Source: Saprospiraceae bacterium | Lineage (GTDB): Bacteria > Bacteroidota > Bacteroidia > Chitinophagales > Saprospiraceae | Direction of reading: 5' to 3' | DNA: 64,000 nt | Assembly (NCBI GenBank): GCA_027488935.1 | Contig: JAIYAP010000081.1 | Coordinates: 1-64,000, forward strand | Part shown: one piece after another, positions 8,819-17,679 of the stretch | How positions within the stretch are numbered: position 1 is the stretch's first letter | How the letters are laid out: each line of letters starts with the position of its first letter | The notes under the pieces: model-generated | What the model saw: the letters and a program-made list of their open reading frames with translations, nothing else | The model's database searches: none | Told to the model about the DNA's origin: nothing | Made by a program: the position numbers and the translations under genes

Positions 8819-9715
8819 TTATTCTGTGTCGGTGTCGTGTGGTACGATTGACCGGCGACTTTCTTTTTCGGCCGCTTCCAGTGCAGCAGCGCGCTTGCGT
8901 TGCACCCGCGCAACCACCAGGATGCTAATTTCATACAATCCCCAGAGTGGGATGGAAACCAGGGTTTGAGAAACCACATCCGGCGGGGTAATTATGGCCG
9001 CAATGATCAGGATGACTACAATCGCATGCCGGCGGTAGGCCCGAAGAAAGGACGCGCCCACAATGCCTATTTTGGCTAAAAAATAAGCAACAACTGGCAT
9101 CTCAAAAATCAAACCTGTTGGCAGGGTAAACATCGTCATATAGGTAACATACGAGTCGAGGGTTGGTGCTACCACCAGCCCACTCACTGTATAACTAGCC
9201 AGAAAACTGATAGAGAAGGGGGCGATTACAAAATACCCAAAACATACACCCAATAAAAACAGGAAAGAACAAATAAACACGACGCCACGAATCGCTTTCT
9301 GCTCCTGCTCTAACAAGCCCGGACTGATAAACTTCCAAAACTGCCAAAAAATATAAGGAAAGGCACCAATAACACCTAGCCAAAACGAAACGTACAGGTG
9401 CTGCATCAAAACTTCACCCAGCTGGCGGGTGATTAAGTCAAATTTAGGTGGCGTAAAACACATATTTTCACCCAATCCCAATGCATGGGAGGCACTGCAT
9501 AAAATCCGATAGGTCGGAAATTCTGGGTACCTAGGGCCAAATAACAAAGTACTAAATACAAATTCCTTATTGAGAAAAAAGATGATGCCAATGACAAAAA
9601 TGCCTAACACCGATCGTAAAATCGTCGTTCTCAATTCAGATACATGGTCAAAGAAGCTCATTTCTCCGCCTGCTGCTTTCACACGCTCGTGTTCATGTTG
9701 TTGATCCAATGCCAT
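8819..9715 (-). CDS. tatC: Sec-independent protein translocase subunit TatC
   Basis: TatC is the core receptor of the twin-arginine pathway, which exports folded proteins across the inner membrane. The 298-residue protein has six predicted helices. Near the start is the conserved MSFFDHVSELR stretch that contacts signal peptides, and further on FWQFWKFISPGLLEQEQK. The late segment IITPPDVVSQ is also typical. A roughly 60-residue insert in the first periplasmic loop and a charged C-terminal tail are common in Bacteroidota. No tatA gene is adjacent. A TACCTTTG promoter box lies 36 bp upstream. Confidence 0.95.
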   Translation of the reverse strand: MALDQQHEHERVKAAGGEMSFFDHVSELRTTILRSVLGIFVIGIIFFLNKEFVFSTLLFGPRYPEFPTYRILCSASHALGLGENMCFTPPKFDLITRQLGEVLMQHLYVSFWLGVIGAFPYIFWQFWKFISPGLLEQEQKAIRGVVFICSFLFLLGVCFGYFVIAPFSISFLASYTVSGLVVAPTLDSYVTYMTMFTLPTGLIFEMPVVAYFLAKIGIVGASFLRAYRRHAIVVILIIAAIITPPDVVSQTLVSIPLWGLYEISILVVARVQRKRAAALEAAEKESRRSIVPHDTDTE

Positions 9716-9750
9716 ATTGCAAGTTCCGTTAGGTTGATACTTAGACGCAG

Positions 9751-9758
9751 CAAAGGTA
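9751..9758 (-). promoter_or_regulatory. -7 promoter box for tatC
   Basis: The minus strand reads TACCTTTG, a full TAnnTTTG match, placing the transcription start roughly 30 bp ahead of the tatC ATG. Confidence 0.55.
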
Positions 9759-9872
9759 AAAGGTTAAGTCGCAGTCTGCGTTAAAAACGTTTAAACTTCA
9801 TTTTTTCACCATATTTTAAGTTAAACATGTATCTACTTACCCAAAAAAATGTATTTTAAAAGGGTAAATTTC

Positions 9873-9880
9873 TACTTTTG
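9873..9880 (+). promoter_or_regulatory. -7 promoter box for the DUF6089-type barrel gene
   Basis: TACTTTTG, a full TAnnTTTG match, about 100 bp ahead of the start. The intervening leader is A/T-rich and has no clear structure. Confidence 0.45.
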
Positions 9881-9979
9881 CACAATTAATGTATCTGATT
9901 TTCGGTTTTAAGCTTCACTGCTTCAAAATGTAATCCGCGCATTTCTTTTTTAATCATGAACTTTTACCGCTGCAAACAC

Positions 9980-10681
9980 ATGATGAAGCATACTTCCACA
10001 GTGCTTTTACTATTAATCTCCCTTAACCTTCAAGCCCAAAAAAAGTCTAAAGATCAATACCTGGAATGTGGTTTCCTGTTTGGACTCACCAACTATTCCG
10101 GCGATGTTGCTGAAAAGCGCATTGAATTTTCAGAAACCCAACCAGGTTATGGTGTTTTTGTACGCTACAACCTCGCTCCAAAGTTTGCGATTAAAGCCCA
10201 TTTGTACACGGGCGCTATCAAAGGCGACGATAAAAACTCGCCGGTCTTATATGATCGAAAATTCAAGTTTTCAACCAATATTGTCGAAACAGCCGCTATT
10301 CTGGAGTTCAATTTTTTGGGTAAACCACGCTTCTCTAAAACGGGTCTGCGCAACTTGAACTTCTCTCCTTATGTATTTATTGGCGGAGGCGTTACCTTTT
10401 TGGTTGCCGACGCCCAATACTACGGCCCACCAGAAAAGCGCAACGATTATTTAACCGTTCCATTTCCGGAGGAGGATTTGCCCAAGCGCCTTTTTATACT
10501 GCCAACCGGCGTCGGTTTAAAAGTCAATATGCTGGAGCGCTTTGTGCTTGGCCTGGATGTTGGCTGGCGTCCTGTTTTTTCTGATGGACTTGATGGCGTG
10601 AAAATTAATGGCAATCCCAATCAAAGCGACTGGTATTATTTCGTAGGTATCACCACGTCTTTTATTATCACAGGAAAGTAA
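9980..10681 (+). CDS. Outer-membrane beta-barrel protein, DUF6089-type
   Basis: The protein has about 233 residues with a clear signal peptide (MMKHTSTVLLLLISLNLQAQ). The rest is alternating aromatic and glycine-rich beta strands: YLECGFLFGLTNYSGDV near the start, a central GVFVRYNLAPKFAIK strand pair, and a C-terminal WYYFVGITTSFII strand. These are hallmarks of the small barrel family DUF6089 of Bacteroidota; function is unknown. An in-frame ATG at 9956 would add eight residues before the signal peptide and is less likely. The next gene, a TPR protein, has its own promoter 91 bp downstream. Confidence 0.8.
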   Translation: MMKHTSTVLLLLISLNLQAQKKSKDQYLECGFLFGLTNYSGDVAEKRIEFSETQPGYGVFVRYNLAPKFAIKAHLYTGAIKGDDKNSPVLYDRKFKFSTNIVETAAILEFNFLGKPRFSKTGLRNLNFSPYVFIGGGVTFLVADAQYYGPPEKRNDYLTVPFPEEDLPKRLFILPTGVGLKVNMLERFVLGLDVGWRPVFSDGLDGVKINGNPNQSDWYYFVGITTSFIITGK

Positions 10682-10749
10682 CCTGGGTATAATTTCGAGG
10701 AGTAGACGCAAAAAATGCGTGAATGGCGCAGGACGATCAAAACAAGTCC

Positions 10750-10779
10750 TTGTGCGCTGCGTTATTTGAGGTAATTTTG
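10750..10779 (+). promoter_or_regulatory. Complete -33/-7 promoter for the TPR gene
   Basis: TTG (10750-10752), a 19-bp spacer, then TAATTTTG (10772-10779). This matches both Bacteroidota promoter elements and supports translation starting at 10810 rather than at the earlier in-frame ATG at 10723, which lies upstream of the promoter. Confidence 0.6.
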
Positions 10780-10809
10780 CCCTTTCATGCTATCTACATT
10801 TTGACGCTC

Positions 10810-12618
10810 ATGATTCGTATGCGATTTATTTTCTGGGCCCTGGCCCAATTTGTGCTGATTTCGGTTGTACATGCCCAGGATCCCAACCTGGCTGCCCAGT
10901 ATTTTTCCAGTGGCGAGTATGAAAAGGCGGCGACGCTGTACGAACAACTTGCCGATAAGGACAGTAGAAATGAATATTATTTCAACCGCTATGTAGAGTC
11001 GTTGTTTAGCCTGAATCGCTACGAAGAGTGCGAAAAAGCGGTAAAAAAGCAACTGAAGAAGACGCCCGAAAATACCCTGCTTTATGTCACGTACGGACTA
11101 CTCTTCGAACGTCAGGGTAAAGAAGCACAAGCTAAAGAACAATTTCAAAAAGCCATTGATCGCATGTCGGTCGATTACGCTTCGGTCCTTCGGGTGGCAA
11201 CTACCCTCGAGAAGGCATCCAAGTTTGATTTTGCCATCCTCGCCTATGAACGGGGCGAACAAGCAACCAAAGAACAACACCGTTTTGCCTATAACCTGGG
11301 GGAATTGTATCGCAGAAAAGGTGATACGCCCAAAATGATCGAATTTTACCTGAATGCGATTGAAGCCGATCCGGGCAAACTTCAATTGATTCAAACCGTG
11401 ATCGCGCGCTTTTTACCAGCAAAGGAATATGCTGTATTGCAAACGCAATTGTACGAACGCGTTCAAAAAAACGACAATCCTGATTTGGTTGAGTTGTTGG
11501 CCTGGACCTTTGTACAACGGAAAGATTTTAAAAGTGCCCTGCGCCAATATAAAGCCCTCGACAAGCGGCTGGGCGAAAATGGCCAACGGGTTTTCCGCAT
11601 TTCCGAGGATGCTGCAGAAGCCCGCGATTACGATGCAGCCATTGCAGGCTACGAATATATTGTGAGCGATAAAGGGCAAATGAATCCGTATTTTTTTGAT
11701 GCGAAACAGGCCATTATGCAATGTCGCCGGAAAAAAATAACGGAAGGGCTTGCATATTCCCAAGCCGAATTGCAAACCCTCGAAAAGGATTACGAAAATT
11801 TCTTGTCGCAATTTGGCCGTGGCCGCCAATCGGCGTTGCTCATTATGCAACAAGCCGAACTGGAAGCCATTTACATCAATAATTTGCCCAAAGCCATCGC
11901 GTTGTTGGAGGAAGTGAAGGGTTTTCCAGGAATGGATCGCAACACCTTAGCAACAGCTAAAATTCATTTGGCCGATTATTACCTGATGAATGGCGATGTG
12001 TGGGAAAGTACCCTTTTATACAGCCAAGTAGATAAAGCCTTTAAAGAAGAGCAAATTGGTCAGGAAGCGCGTTTTAAAAATGCCCGTTTGGCTTATTTTA
12101 ACGGCGATTTTCAGTGGGCCCAGGCACAATTTAATGTTTTAAAAGCCTCTACTTCCAAACTTATATCCAATGATGCCCTCGATTTATCGGTGTTTATCAT
12201 GGATAATTTGAACCTGGATACGACTTCGGAGGCAATCTCCTTATATGCCGGGGCGGAATTGCTGGTATTTCAAAACCTGTTTGATGCTGCCTTTCAAAAA
12301 CTGGATACCCTGCGGGTGAAATTTCCCGAGCATTCTTTGCAAGACGATATTTTATACCTTGAAGCACAGATTTACGAGAAAAAGCGCGATTTTGAGCATG
12401 CTGCCAAGAACTATGCGGAGGTAGCCGATAAATATAAAGAAGATATTCGAGCCGATAATGCATTGTTTGCCCTTGCTCAATTGTACGAAACGCGGTTAAA
12501 TGACCTCGAAAAAGCAAAAACACTCTATGAGCAAATCTTTGTAGAATACTCAGGGAGCGTTTTTGCGGTGGAAGCCCGGAAGCGGTTCCGAATTTTGCGT
12601 GGTGATAAAATGCAATAG
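10810..12618 (+). CDS. Tetratricopeptide-repeat protein, exported
   Basis: The protein has 602 residues with an N-terminal signal peptide ending HAQ. The mature part is built from helical TPR repeats, for example YFSSGEYEKAATLYEQL near the start, EHAAKNYAEVADKYKEDI, and DLEKAKTLYEQIFVEYSG at the end. TPR arrays are protein-interaction scaffolds; in the periplasm of Bacteroidota they often work with outer-membrane assembly or gliding/T9SS components. No partner can be named, though the barrel gene directly upstream is a candidate. It converges with murQ, leaving nine bases between stops. Confidence 0.85.
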   Translation: MIRMRFIFWALAQFVLISVVHAQDPNLAAQYFSSGEYEKAATLYEQLADKDSRNEYYFNRYVESLFSLNRYEECEKAVKKQLKKTPENTLLYVTYGLLFERQGKEAQAKEQFQKAIDRMSVDYASVLRVATTLEKASKFDFAILAYERGEQATKEQHRFAYNLGELYRRKGDTPKMIEFYLNAIEADPGKLQLIQTVIARFLPAKEYAVLQTQLYERVQKNDNPDLVELLAWTFVQRKDFKSALRQYKALDKRLGENGQRVFRISEDAAEARDYDAAIAGYEYIVSDKGQMNPYFFDAKQAIMQCRRKKITEGLAYSQAELQTLEKDYENFLSQFGRGRQSALLIMQQAELEAIYINNLPKAIALLEEVKGFPGMDRNTLATAKIHLADYYLMNGDVWESTLLYSQVDKAFKEEQIGQEARFKNARLAYFNGDFQWAQAQFNVLKASTSKLISNDALDLSVFIMDNLNLDTTSEAISLYAGAELLVFQNLFDAAFQKLDTLRVKFPEHSLQDDILYLEAQIYEKKRDFEHAAKNYAEVADKYKEDIRADNALFALAQLYETRLNDLEKAKTLYEQIFVEYSGSVFAVEARKRFRILRGDKMQ

Positions 12619-12627
12619 CGCACAGGT

Positions 12628-13437
12628 TTAGTGCCCGCCAATCGCCCGCAGCGTTGCCCGCACATTGCCGTACCGAATCAATAATTTTCGAGCAGTTTCA
12701 TACTCGATGCCGCTTGCTTGGGAAACCATGCGTGCGCCACGGTCGATTAATTTTTCGTTGGACAGCAGCATATCCACCATTTTATTGTCTTCTACCCGGC
12801 CCAGTTGAATCATTACCGAGGTTGAAATCATATTGAGGATCAACTTTTGGGCGGTGCCTGCCTTCATACGGGTACTGCCCGTTACAAATTCCGGGCCCAC
12901 CACGGCCAATACCGGAAAGTCGGCCGCTGCCAAAATAGGCGCTCCAGGGTTGCACGTGATACAGCCCGTTGTAATACCGTGGGCGCGGCAATCGTGTAGG
13001 CCTTGCACGACATAAGGCGTTGTTCCAGAGGCTGCAATGCCAATTACGATGTCCTGGGCATCAATTTGCCAAACTTGTAAGTCCGACCAAGCCTGCGTGG
13101 TGCTATCCTCGGCATTTTCAACCGGATTCCGCAACGCGCGATCGCCGCCCGCAATCAGGCCAATCACCCAATCGGGTGGAGCGCCAAACGTTGGAGGAAT
13201 TTCAGAAGCATCCAGTACGCCCAGCCGCCCGCTGGTACCTGCGCCGATATAGAACAAACGTCCCCCTTCCTTCATTTTTTCTACAATGGCTGCCACCAGA
13301 GGTTCAATTTGGGGAATGGCTTGTTGTACCGCCTGGGGCACCAAATGGTCTTCCGCATTGATGTGGGTGAGCAAAGTTTGGATGCTCATTTGTTCTAAAT
13401 GCCGATATTTGGAGCTCGATTCTGTGATTTTTTCCAT
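12628..13437 (-). CDS. murQ: N-acetylmuramic acid 6-phosphate etherase
   Basis: MurQ cleaves the lactyl ether of MurNAc-6-phosphate to give GlcNAc-6-phosphate during peptidoglycan recycling. The 269-residue sequence shows the SIS-domain phosphate-binding motif GAGTSGRLGVLDASEIPPTF and the catalytic-region stretch GGDRALRNPVENAED. It also has VTGSTRMKAGTAQKLILNMIST. The C-terminal extension of proteobacterial MurQ is missing, as is common in Bacteroidota. No anhMurNAc kinase or MurNAc transporter lies next to it. It faces away from the lipoprotein gene at 13605. Confidence 0.95.
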   Translation of the reverse strand: MEKITESSSKYRHLEQMSIQTLLTHINAEDHLVPQAVQQAIPQIEPLVAAIVEKMKEGGRLFYIGAGTSGRLGVLDASEIPPTFGAPPDWVIGLIAGGDRALRNPVENAEDSTTQAWSDLQVWQIDAQDIVIGIAASGTTPYVVQGLHDCRAHGITTGCITCNPGAPILAAADFPVLAVVGPEFVTGSTRMKAGTAQKLILNMISTSVMIQLGRVEDNKMVDMLLSNEKLIDRGARMVSQASGIEYETARKLLIRYGNVRATLRAIGGH

Positions 13438-13604
13438 GTCATTAAAATCTTGTTTGCGTTTGTTCAGTTTTTGTTGTGAATTTTAACAAATTTTGTTATT
13501 ATCGTAACATAATTTAAAAGAAATCAAGCAGGGAACGCCCTCATCTTGCGTCAAAATTACTTCATCACCTGGCCCTCGGTAAGGTCAGCATAAAAACGAA
13601 AACC

Positions 13605-14801
13605 ATGTTATCCTACTGCTTCCGACTGATTCCTATGCTCCTTGCAGGTGTTTTAATGTTTACTGCCTGCCAATCTGTTCAAAATTTGACCGAACGTGGC
13701 GATTATGACGGCGCAATCGATTTTTGCGTGCGCAAATTACAAGGCAAAAAGAAAAAGAAGACAGAATATGTAAAAGGATTGGAAACCGCATTTCAAAAAG
13801 CCCAGTCCCGCGACCTTGCAAACGTTGACCAATTGATTGCAGCAAGCCGGCCAGAAAACTGGGAACGCATCCATGATATTCACCAAAATATTCGCAATCG
13901 CCAAAACCGGGTAACGCCTTTATTGCCTTTGCGCGCAAAAGATGGATATTTGGCACACTTTGAAATGATAGACATCGCCACCCTGGAAAATGAAAGCCGC
14001 TCCAAGGCAGCCGCTTTTTTATACAATGAAGCAAAGAACTTCATTGTATTGGGTGAGCGTGGCGACCGAAAAGCAGCGCGTAAGGGTTATTATAAATTGA
14101 TCGATTTGGAGCAAAAATATTACCGCAGTTATCAAGACAAAGACTTGTTGAAAGTAAAAGCCAAAGCCCTGGGCACTGCGCAAATTTTGTTTAGGGTTGA
14201 AAATAATTCAGGCCAAATTTTACCAGTAGGTTTTGTGGATCGTATTTTAAATATTGGCAAAAACCAATTGGATAGTGACTGGAAATCGTTTGATTTTGAC
14301 GAAAAAGCCGATCATCCCTACGATTTTAAAGTAGTGTTGAAAGTACGCAACATCGATGTTAGTCCAGAACGCGTCCATGAGCGGAGTTATACGGATGAAA
14401 AAGAGATCAAAGATGGTTGGGATTATGTGTTGGATAAAAAAGGCAATGTTGTGAAAGATTCCTTGGGAAATGACCTCAAAACACCCCGTTATGTGCGTAT
14501 CCGGGCCGATGTTTTGGAAGTGTATCAATCCAAGTCAACCCGTTTGGCGGGCATCATTGAAATTTATGATGCGCAGCGCAATACCTTGCTGGATAACCGC
14601 GACATCGCGACGGAAGTTTTATTTGAAAATTACGCTTCTACCTTTAAAGGCGATAATAGAGCCTTATCGGAAGATTCCCGCTGCAGAATAGGCAACACAC
14701 CACTACCTTTTCCGCACAATGAGGACATGTTGAATCAGGCCGCAGAACGCTTAAAACCCAACCTGAAAAACGAACTGGCCTGGAATCCGGCATTGGATTA
14801 A
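13605..14801 (+). CDS. Predicted lipoprotein of unknown function
   Basis: The protein has 398 residues. The N-terminus is a lipoprotein signal with the cleavage site LMFTAC, so the mature protein is probably anchored to a membrane. The first part (residues 30-170) is helical and lysine-rich, with GDYDGAIDFCVRKL resembling a TPR-like unit. The rest is mixed alpha/beta with many charged residues. I do not recognise the family. It is flanked by murQ in the opposite direction and has a strong terminator downstream, so it is transcribed alone. Confidence 0.75.
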   Translation: MLSYCFRLIPMLLAGVLMFTACQSVQNLTERGDYDGAIDFCVRKLQGKKKKKTEYVKGLETAFQKAQSRDLANVDQLIAASRPENWERIHDIHQNIRNRQNRVTPLLPLRAKDGYLAHFEMIDIATLENESRSKAAAFLYNEAKNFIVLGERGDRKAARKGYYKLIDLEQKYYRSYQDKDLLKVKAKALGTAQILFRVENNSGQILPVGFVDRILNIGKNQLDSDWKSFDFDEKADHPYDFKVVLKVRNIDVSPERVHERSYTDEKEIKDGWDYVLDKKGNVVKDSLGNDLKTPRYVRIRADVLEVYQSKSTRLAGIIEIYDAQRNTLLDNRDIATEVLFENYASTFKGDNRALSEDSRCRIGNTPLPFPHNEDMLNQAAERLKPNLKNELAWNPALD

Positions 14802-14826
14802 ATAATAAGATCTGTATGGTTTATTG

Positions 14827-14862
14827 GGCCGTTTGCGAAATTAAAAACCGCAAACGGCCTTT
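14827..14862 (+). terminator. Intrinsic terminator after the lipoprotein gene
   Basis: A perfect 11-bp stem pairs 14827-14837 with 14849-14859, with an 11-base loop, followed by TTT. It begins 26 bp after the stop codon. Confidence 0.75.
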
Positions 14863-14924
14863 GTGTTAAACGAAACGTAATTTAAAATTCATAATTCCTT
14901 AACATCACTTAGGAGTACCGGCCG

Positions 14925-14932
14925 TACCTTTG
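14925..14932 (+). promoter_or_regulatory. -7 promoter box for the 6S-like RNA
   Basis: TACCTTTG, a full TAnnTTTG match. It predicts a start near 14940, immediately ahead of a structured stretch with no ORF. Confidence 0.55.
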
Positions 14933-14939
14933 TATCTAC

Positions 14940-15112
14940 AAGTAACAGATGAAAACTATAAGAATTTGCTCCCGCGTCTGATCGCTTTCTGCTCTGCTCG
15001 TTCTCTTTCGGTCGCTTTTTTTCTGCTCTCGCAGTCCTCTTCTCCCTTGTAAAAGGTTTATGAGAACGATTGCCACGTTTTGGGCGCGGGAATTAGATTT
15101 TTCCGTTTTTTA
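14940..15112 (+). ncRNA. Candidate structured small RNA, 6S-like rod
   Basis: This 170-nt stretch has no good ORF but has its own -7 box. It folds as nested arms. An outer stem pairs TCCCGCG (14970-14976) with CGCGGGA (15085-15091), extended by AAT/ATT across a bulge. An inner stem pairs TCGTTCTC (14998-15005) with GAGAACGA (15062-15069). The large internal loop between them (14977-14997 and 15070-15084) and the T-rich end (15099-15111) give the outline of 6S RNA, which mimics an open promoter and binds RNA polymerase. Bacteroidota have a divergent form (the 6S-Flavo motif). The identity is inferred from shape alone. Confidence 0.45.
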
Positions 15113-15231
15113 ACATAGTACCATTTTCAGGAATGGTCGCATCAAATGTTGCCCTTAAAAAAGGGTGTCTCGAACACCCAACCCAATTTAATCATTTTTT
15201 ATAATCTTTTGAAAACAGCTTCCGGTAGGAA

Positions 15232-16092
15232 ATGAAACGCGAATTAGATATTGTTGTGCTTTCGGACATTCATCTTGGTACGTACGGGTGCCATGCACGT
15301 GAACTGCACAATTACCTGAAAAGTATTCAGCCACGTACTTTGGTGCTGAATGGAGACATATTTGACATCTGGTATTTCAAGAAAAGTTATTTTCCCAGAG
15401 AGCACATGGAAGTGGTGCGCCGCATCCTCAAAATGGCGGTAAACGGTACCAAGGTATATTACCTTACGGGCAACCACGATGATGTTTTGCGCAAATTTGG
15501 TGAAATATCACTTGGTTTGATCCATTTGCGCAATAAACTGGTATTCCAGATTGACGGGCGTACCCATTGGGTTTTTCATGGGGATGTGTTTGACGCCAGT
15601 ATTCAGCGTGCGCGCTGGTTGGCTCGGATGGGCGGTGAAGGGTATGATATGCTCATTCGTATCAACCGGGTGATCAATGCCGGGCGGCGTATTTTTGGCT
15701 TCGGTCCGGTTTCTTTTGCCGCAAAAGTGAAAAAAAGCGTAAAAGGCGCAGTCAAATACATCAGTGATTTTGAAGAAACCGCTATCCAGCTGGCTGCTGA
15801 AAAAGAATACGATTGTGTGATTTGTGGCCATATTCACCGTCCGCAAATGCGCGATGTAAAAGCCACAAATGGCAATACCGTTACGTATATGAACAGCGGC
15901 GACTGGGTAGAAAATATGACCTCCTTAGAGTTGGTCAATGGCAAATGGAGCATTTACCGCTACGATGAAACCGAATTTGATATGGTAAATCCGCGCTTGC
16001 AGGTCATTGAGCGTGAACCAAAAGTGTTTACGCTTACCCGCGAAGAAGTTTTGCCCGATGCCAATGGTATGGCCGCTTACGATGCGCTTTAA
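15232..16092 (+). CDS. UDP-2,3-diacylglucosamine diphosphatase-like metallophosphoesterase
   Basis: The 286-residue protein carries all five calcineurin-type metal motifs in order: LSDIHLG, LNGDIFDIW, TGNHDD, FHGDVFD and GHIHRPQ. The spacing and the long helical insert after the fourth motif match LpxH-like enzymes of Bacteroidota, which remove UMP from UDP-2,3-diacylglucosamine in lipid A synthesis at the inner membrane. No other lipid A genes are adjacent, so substrate assignment rests on family similarity. The leader (15113-15231) contains a GGGTGT/ACACCC hairpin (15163-15179). A strong terminator lies about 100 bp after the stop. Confidence 0.85.
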   Translation: MKRELDIVVLSDIHLGTYGCHARELHNYLKSIQPRTLVLNGDIFDIWYFKKSYFPREHMEVVRRILKMAVNGTKVYYLTGNHDDVLRKFGEISLGLIHLRNKLVFQIDGRTHWVFHGDVFDASIQRARWLARMGGEGYDMLIRINRVINAGRRIFGFGPVSFAAKVKKSVKGAVKYISDFEETAIQLAAEKEYDCVICGHIHRPQMRDVKATNGNTVTYMNSGDWVENMTSLELVNGKWSIYRYDETEFDMVNPRLQVIEREPKVFTLTREEVLPDANGMAAYDAL

Positions 16093-16191
16093 ATAAAAAT
16101 TTCTTTACGACCGGAGTGGACAGGTTTGATTTTTGCGCTTCGGTTGATTTGACTTCATACCTTACCATATATATTACAGATTAAGTGTGTA

Positions 16192-16224
16192 AAGTCGGTG
16201 GCGTCCAGCTGCCGACTTTTTTTA
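16192..16224 (+). terminator. Intrinsic terminator between the LpxH-like and TSUP genes
   Basis: AAGTCGG (16192-16198) pairs with CCGACTT (16212-16218), followed by a run of six or more T. It overlaps a possible GTG start at 16198, which is one reason to place the TSUP start at 16252. Confidence 0.8.
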
Positions 16225-16251
16225 TTGCCCAAAAATGCCTTGGTTTGCAGC

Positions 16252-17010
16252 ATGGATTATGCCTTGGTTTTACTTTGCGTCTTTTCTTTTTTGGCAGGAT
16301 TTATCGACAGTATTGTGGGCGGGGGCGGACTGGTTTCTATTCCTGCGTTTTTTGTATTGTATCCACAATTGAGTGTTCCGAATATCATCAGTACCAATCG
16401 GCTGGCATCGGCGGTGGGTACACTGGTGGCGGCCATTAATTATAGTCGGAGCGTGCGCATTCCCTGGAAGCCGGTATTTTTTGCTGGCGTAGGCGCGGCC
16501 ATACTCTCCTATCTTGGGGCTACTGTGCAGAGTTTGTTGCCCAGTTCCTTATTAAAACCCATCATTTTAGTGCTGATTGTGGCCATTGCGATTTATACTT
16601 ACCGCAAAAAGTCGTTCGGGCTGAGTGATCATTTTAAAGTGCCCGAAAATTTGATTCTCTGGTATGCGGCCGGGATTGGCATGGTGTTGGGGTTTTACAA
16701 CGGTTTTGTGGGGCCTGGCACAGGGAGTTTGCTGGTATTTGGCTTTGTAAGTGTGATCGGCTATAGTTTTTTAAGCGCCTCGGCCATGGCCAAAATCGTC
16801 AATGTGATCGCGGATGTTGCGTCCCTTGTTTTTTTCCTCATGCATGGCCAGGTGCTGTTTCATTTGGCCTTGCCCATGATGGCGTGCAATGTAGCGGGTT
16901 CGTACACGGGCAGTCGTATGGCTGTTTTACGCGGTAACGGGTTCATCCGGCGGGTATTTATCGTGGTTGTTTCGGGTATTATTTTGCGCTTTGCCTGGGA
17001 CGTTTTTTAG
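16252..17010 (+). CDS. Sulfite exporter TauE/SafE (TSUP) family membrane protein
   Basis: The 252-residue protein has about eight predicted membrane helices in the two-half TSUP arrangement. The first half has GFIDSIVGGGGLVSIP and the second GFYNGFVGPGTGS, the repeated glycine-rich motif of the family. Members move sulfite, sulfoacetate, taurine-derived or other small organic anions; the substrate is not predictable here. The frame begins at a GTG inside the upstream terminator hairpin, so the ATG at 16252 is chosen. The stop overlaps the stop of the convergent gene (TTAG shared at 17007-17010). Confidence 0.88.
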   Translation: MDYALVLLCVFSFLAGFIDSIVGGGGLVSIPAFFVLYPQLSVPNIISTNRLASAVGTLVAAINYSRSVRIPWKPVFFAGVGAAILSYLGATVQSLLPSSLLKPIILVLIVAIAIYTYRKKSFGLSDHFKVPENLILWYAAGIGMVLGFYNGFVGPGTGSLLVFGFVSVIGYSFLSASAMAKIVNVIADVASLVFFLMHGQVLFHLALPMMACNVAGSYTGSRMAVLRGNGFIRRVFIVVVSGIILRFAWDVF

Positions 17011-17540
17011 TCCTCCCACTGAAAAATGCCATGAATGATGCGGTTTTCATCATGTGGGGCATTTACTTTATCCAATAGTTCGGGGCTGAGCAGTTCGGCT
17101 GCGTACTCGGGATCGAGCAGGGGTAACTGATGTTGTTCCAAAATGGCAACCACCGCGTTTTTAATCGGTTCTAAAATGGGACTCTTAACTTTGCCGATCG
17201 TGTTATAATCGAGGGTATCCCAGCCCAAAGTTTCGTCAGAGATGTAGGCTTCAATTTCGGCAAAAGCAGCAATGGGCGCGCAAAAACTGATACAAACGAT
17301 GAGTGCCGGGCTATTTCCGCCTGTTTGTTGCGGGATAAAGCACACGATTTCAAGGAAATTGGACATACTTCCATCCTGTGTGATGGCAACATCAAAATCC
17401 GTGTGGTCGGTAAAGGCATTGATGAGTGCGCCAAAATGCGCTTCAATGCCGTCTTCTTTTTCGTTCAGGCGAATAGGCCATTCCGGGCGGTACGGTTTCC
17501 ATTCGACAATATTGGTCAGTTCCGTGGTTGTGAATTTCAT
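17007..17540 (-). CDS. Hypothetical protein, 177 residues
   Basis: I do not recognise a family. The protein is soluble-looking with no signal peptide. It starts KFTTTELTNIVEWKPYRPEWP and has a central hydrophobic stretch ALIVCISFCAPIAAFAEIEAYI that looks like a buried strand-helix rather than a membrane span. The frame stays open to 17612, but the ATG at 17540 starts cleanly. It ends in a four-base overlap with the TSUP gene on the other strand and faces away from the amidohydrolase. Confidence 0.6.
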   Translation of the reverse strand: MKFTTTELTNIVEWKPYRPEWPIRLNEKEDGIEAHFGALINAFTDHTDFDVAITQDGSMSNFLEIVCFIPQQTGGNSPALIVCISFCAPIAAFAEIEAYISDETLGWDTLDYNTIGKVKSPILEPIKNAVVAILEQHQLPLLDPEYAAELLSPELLDKVNAPHDENRIIHGIFQWED

Positions 17541-17679
17541 AGCAGATGTGGATGTTTCGTAAGGAATTTGGGTGCGCGGATGGGTAATTTTAAAAAATGG
17601 CAAATTTATCACTTGCCCAATGGTTTTATCTTCAAAGTAAATGGCAATTTTTGCCGGAAAATTAAATCTTTTTCAAGCC

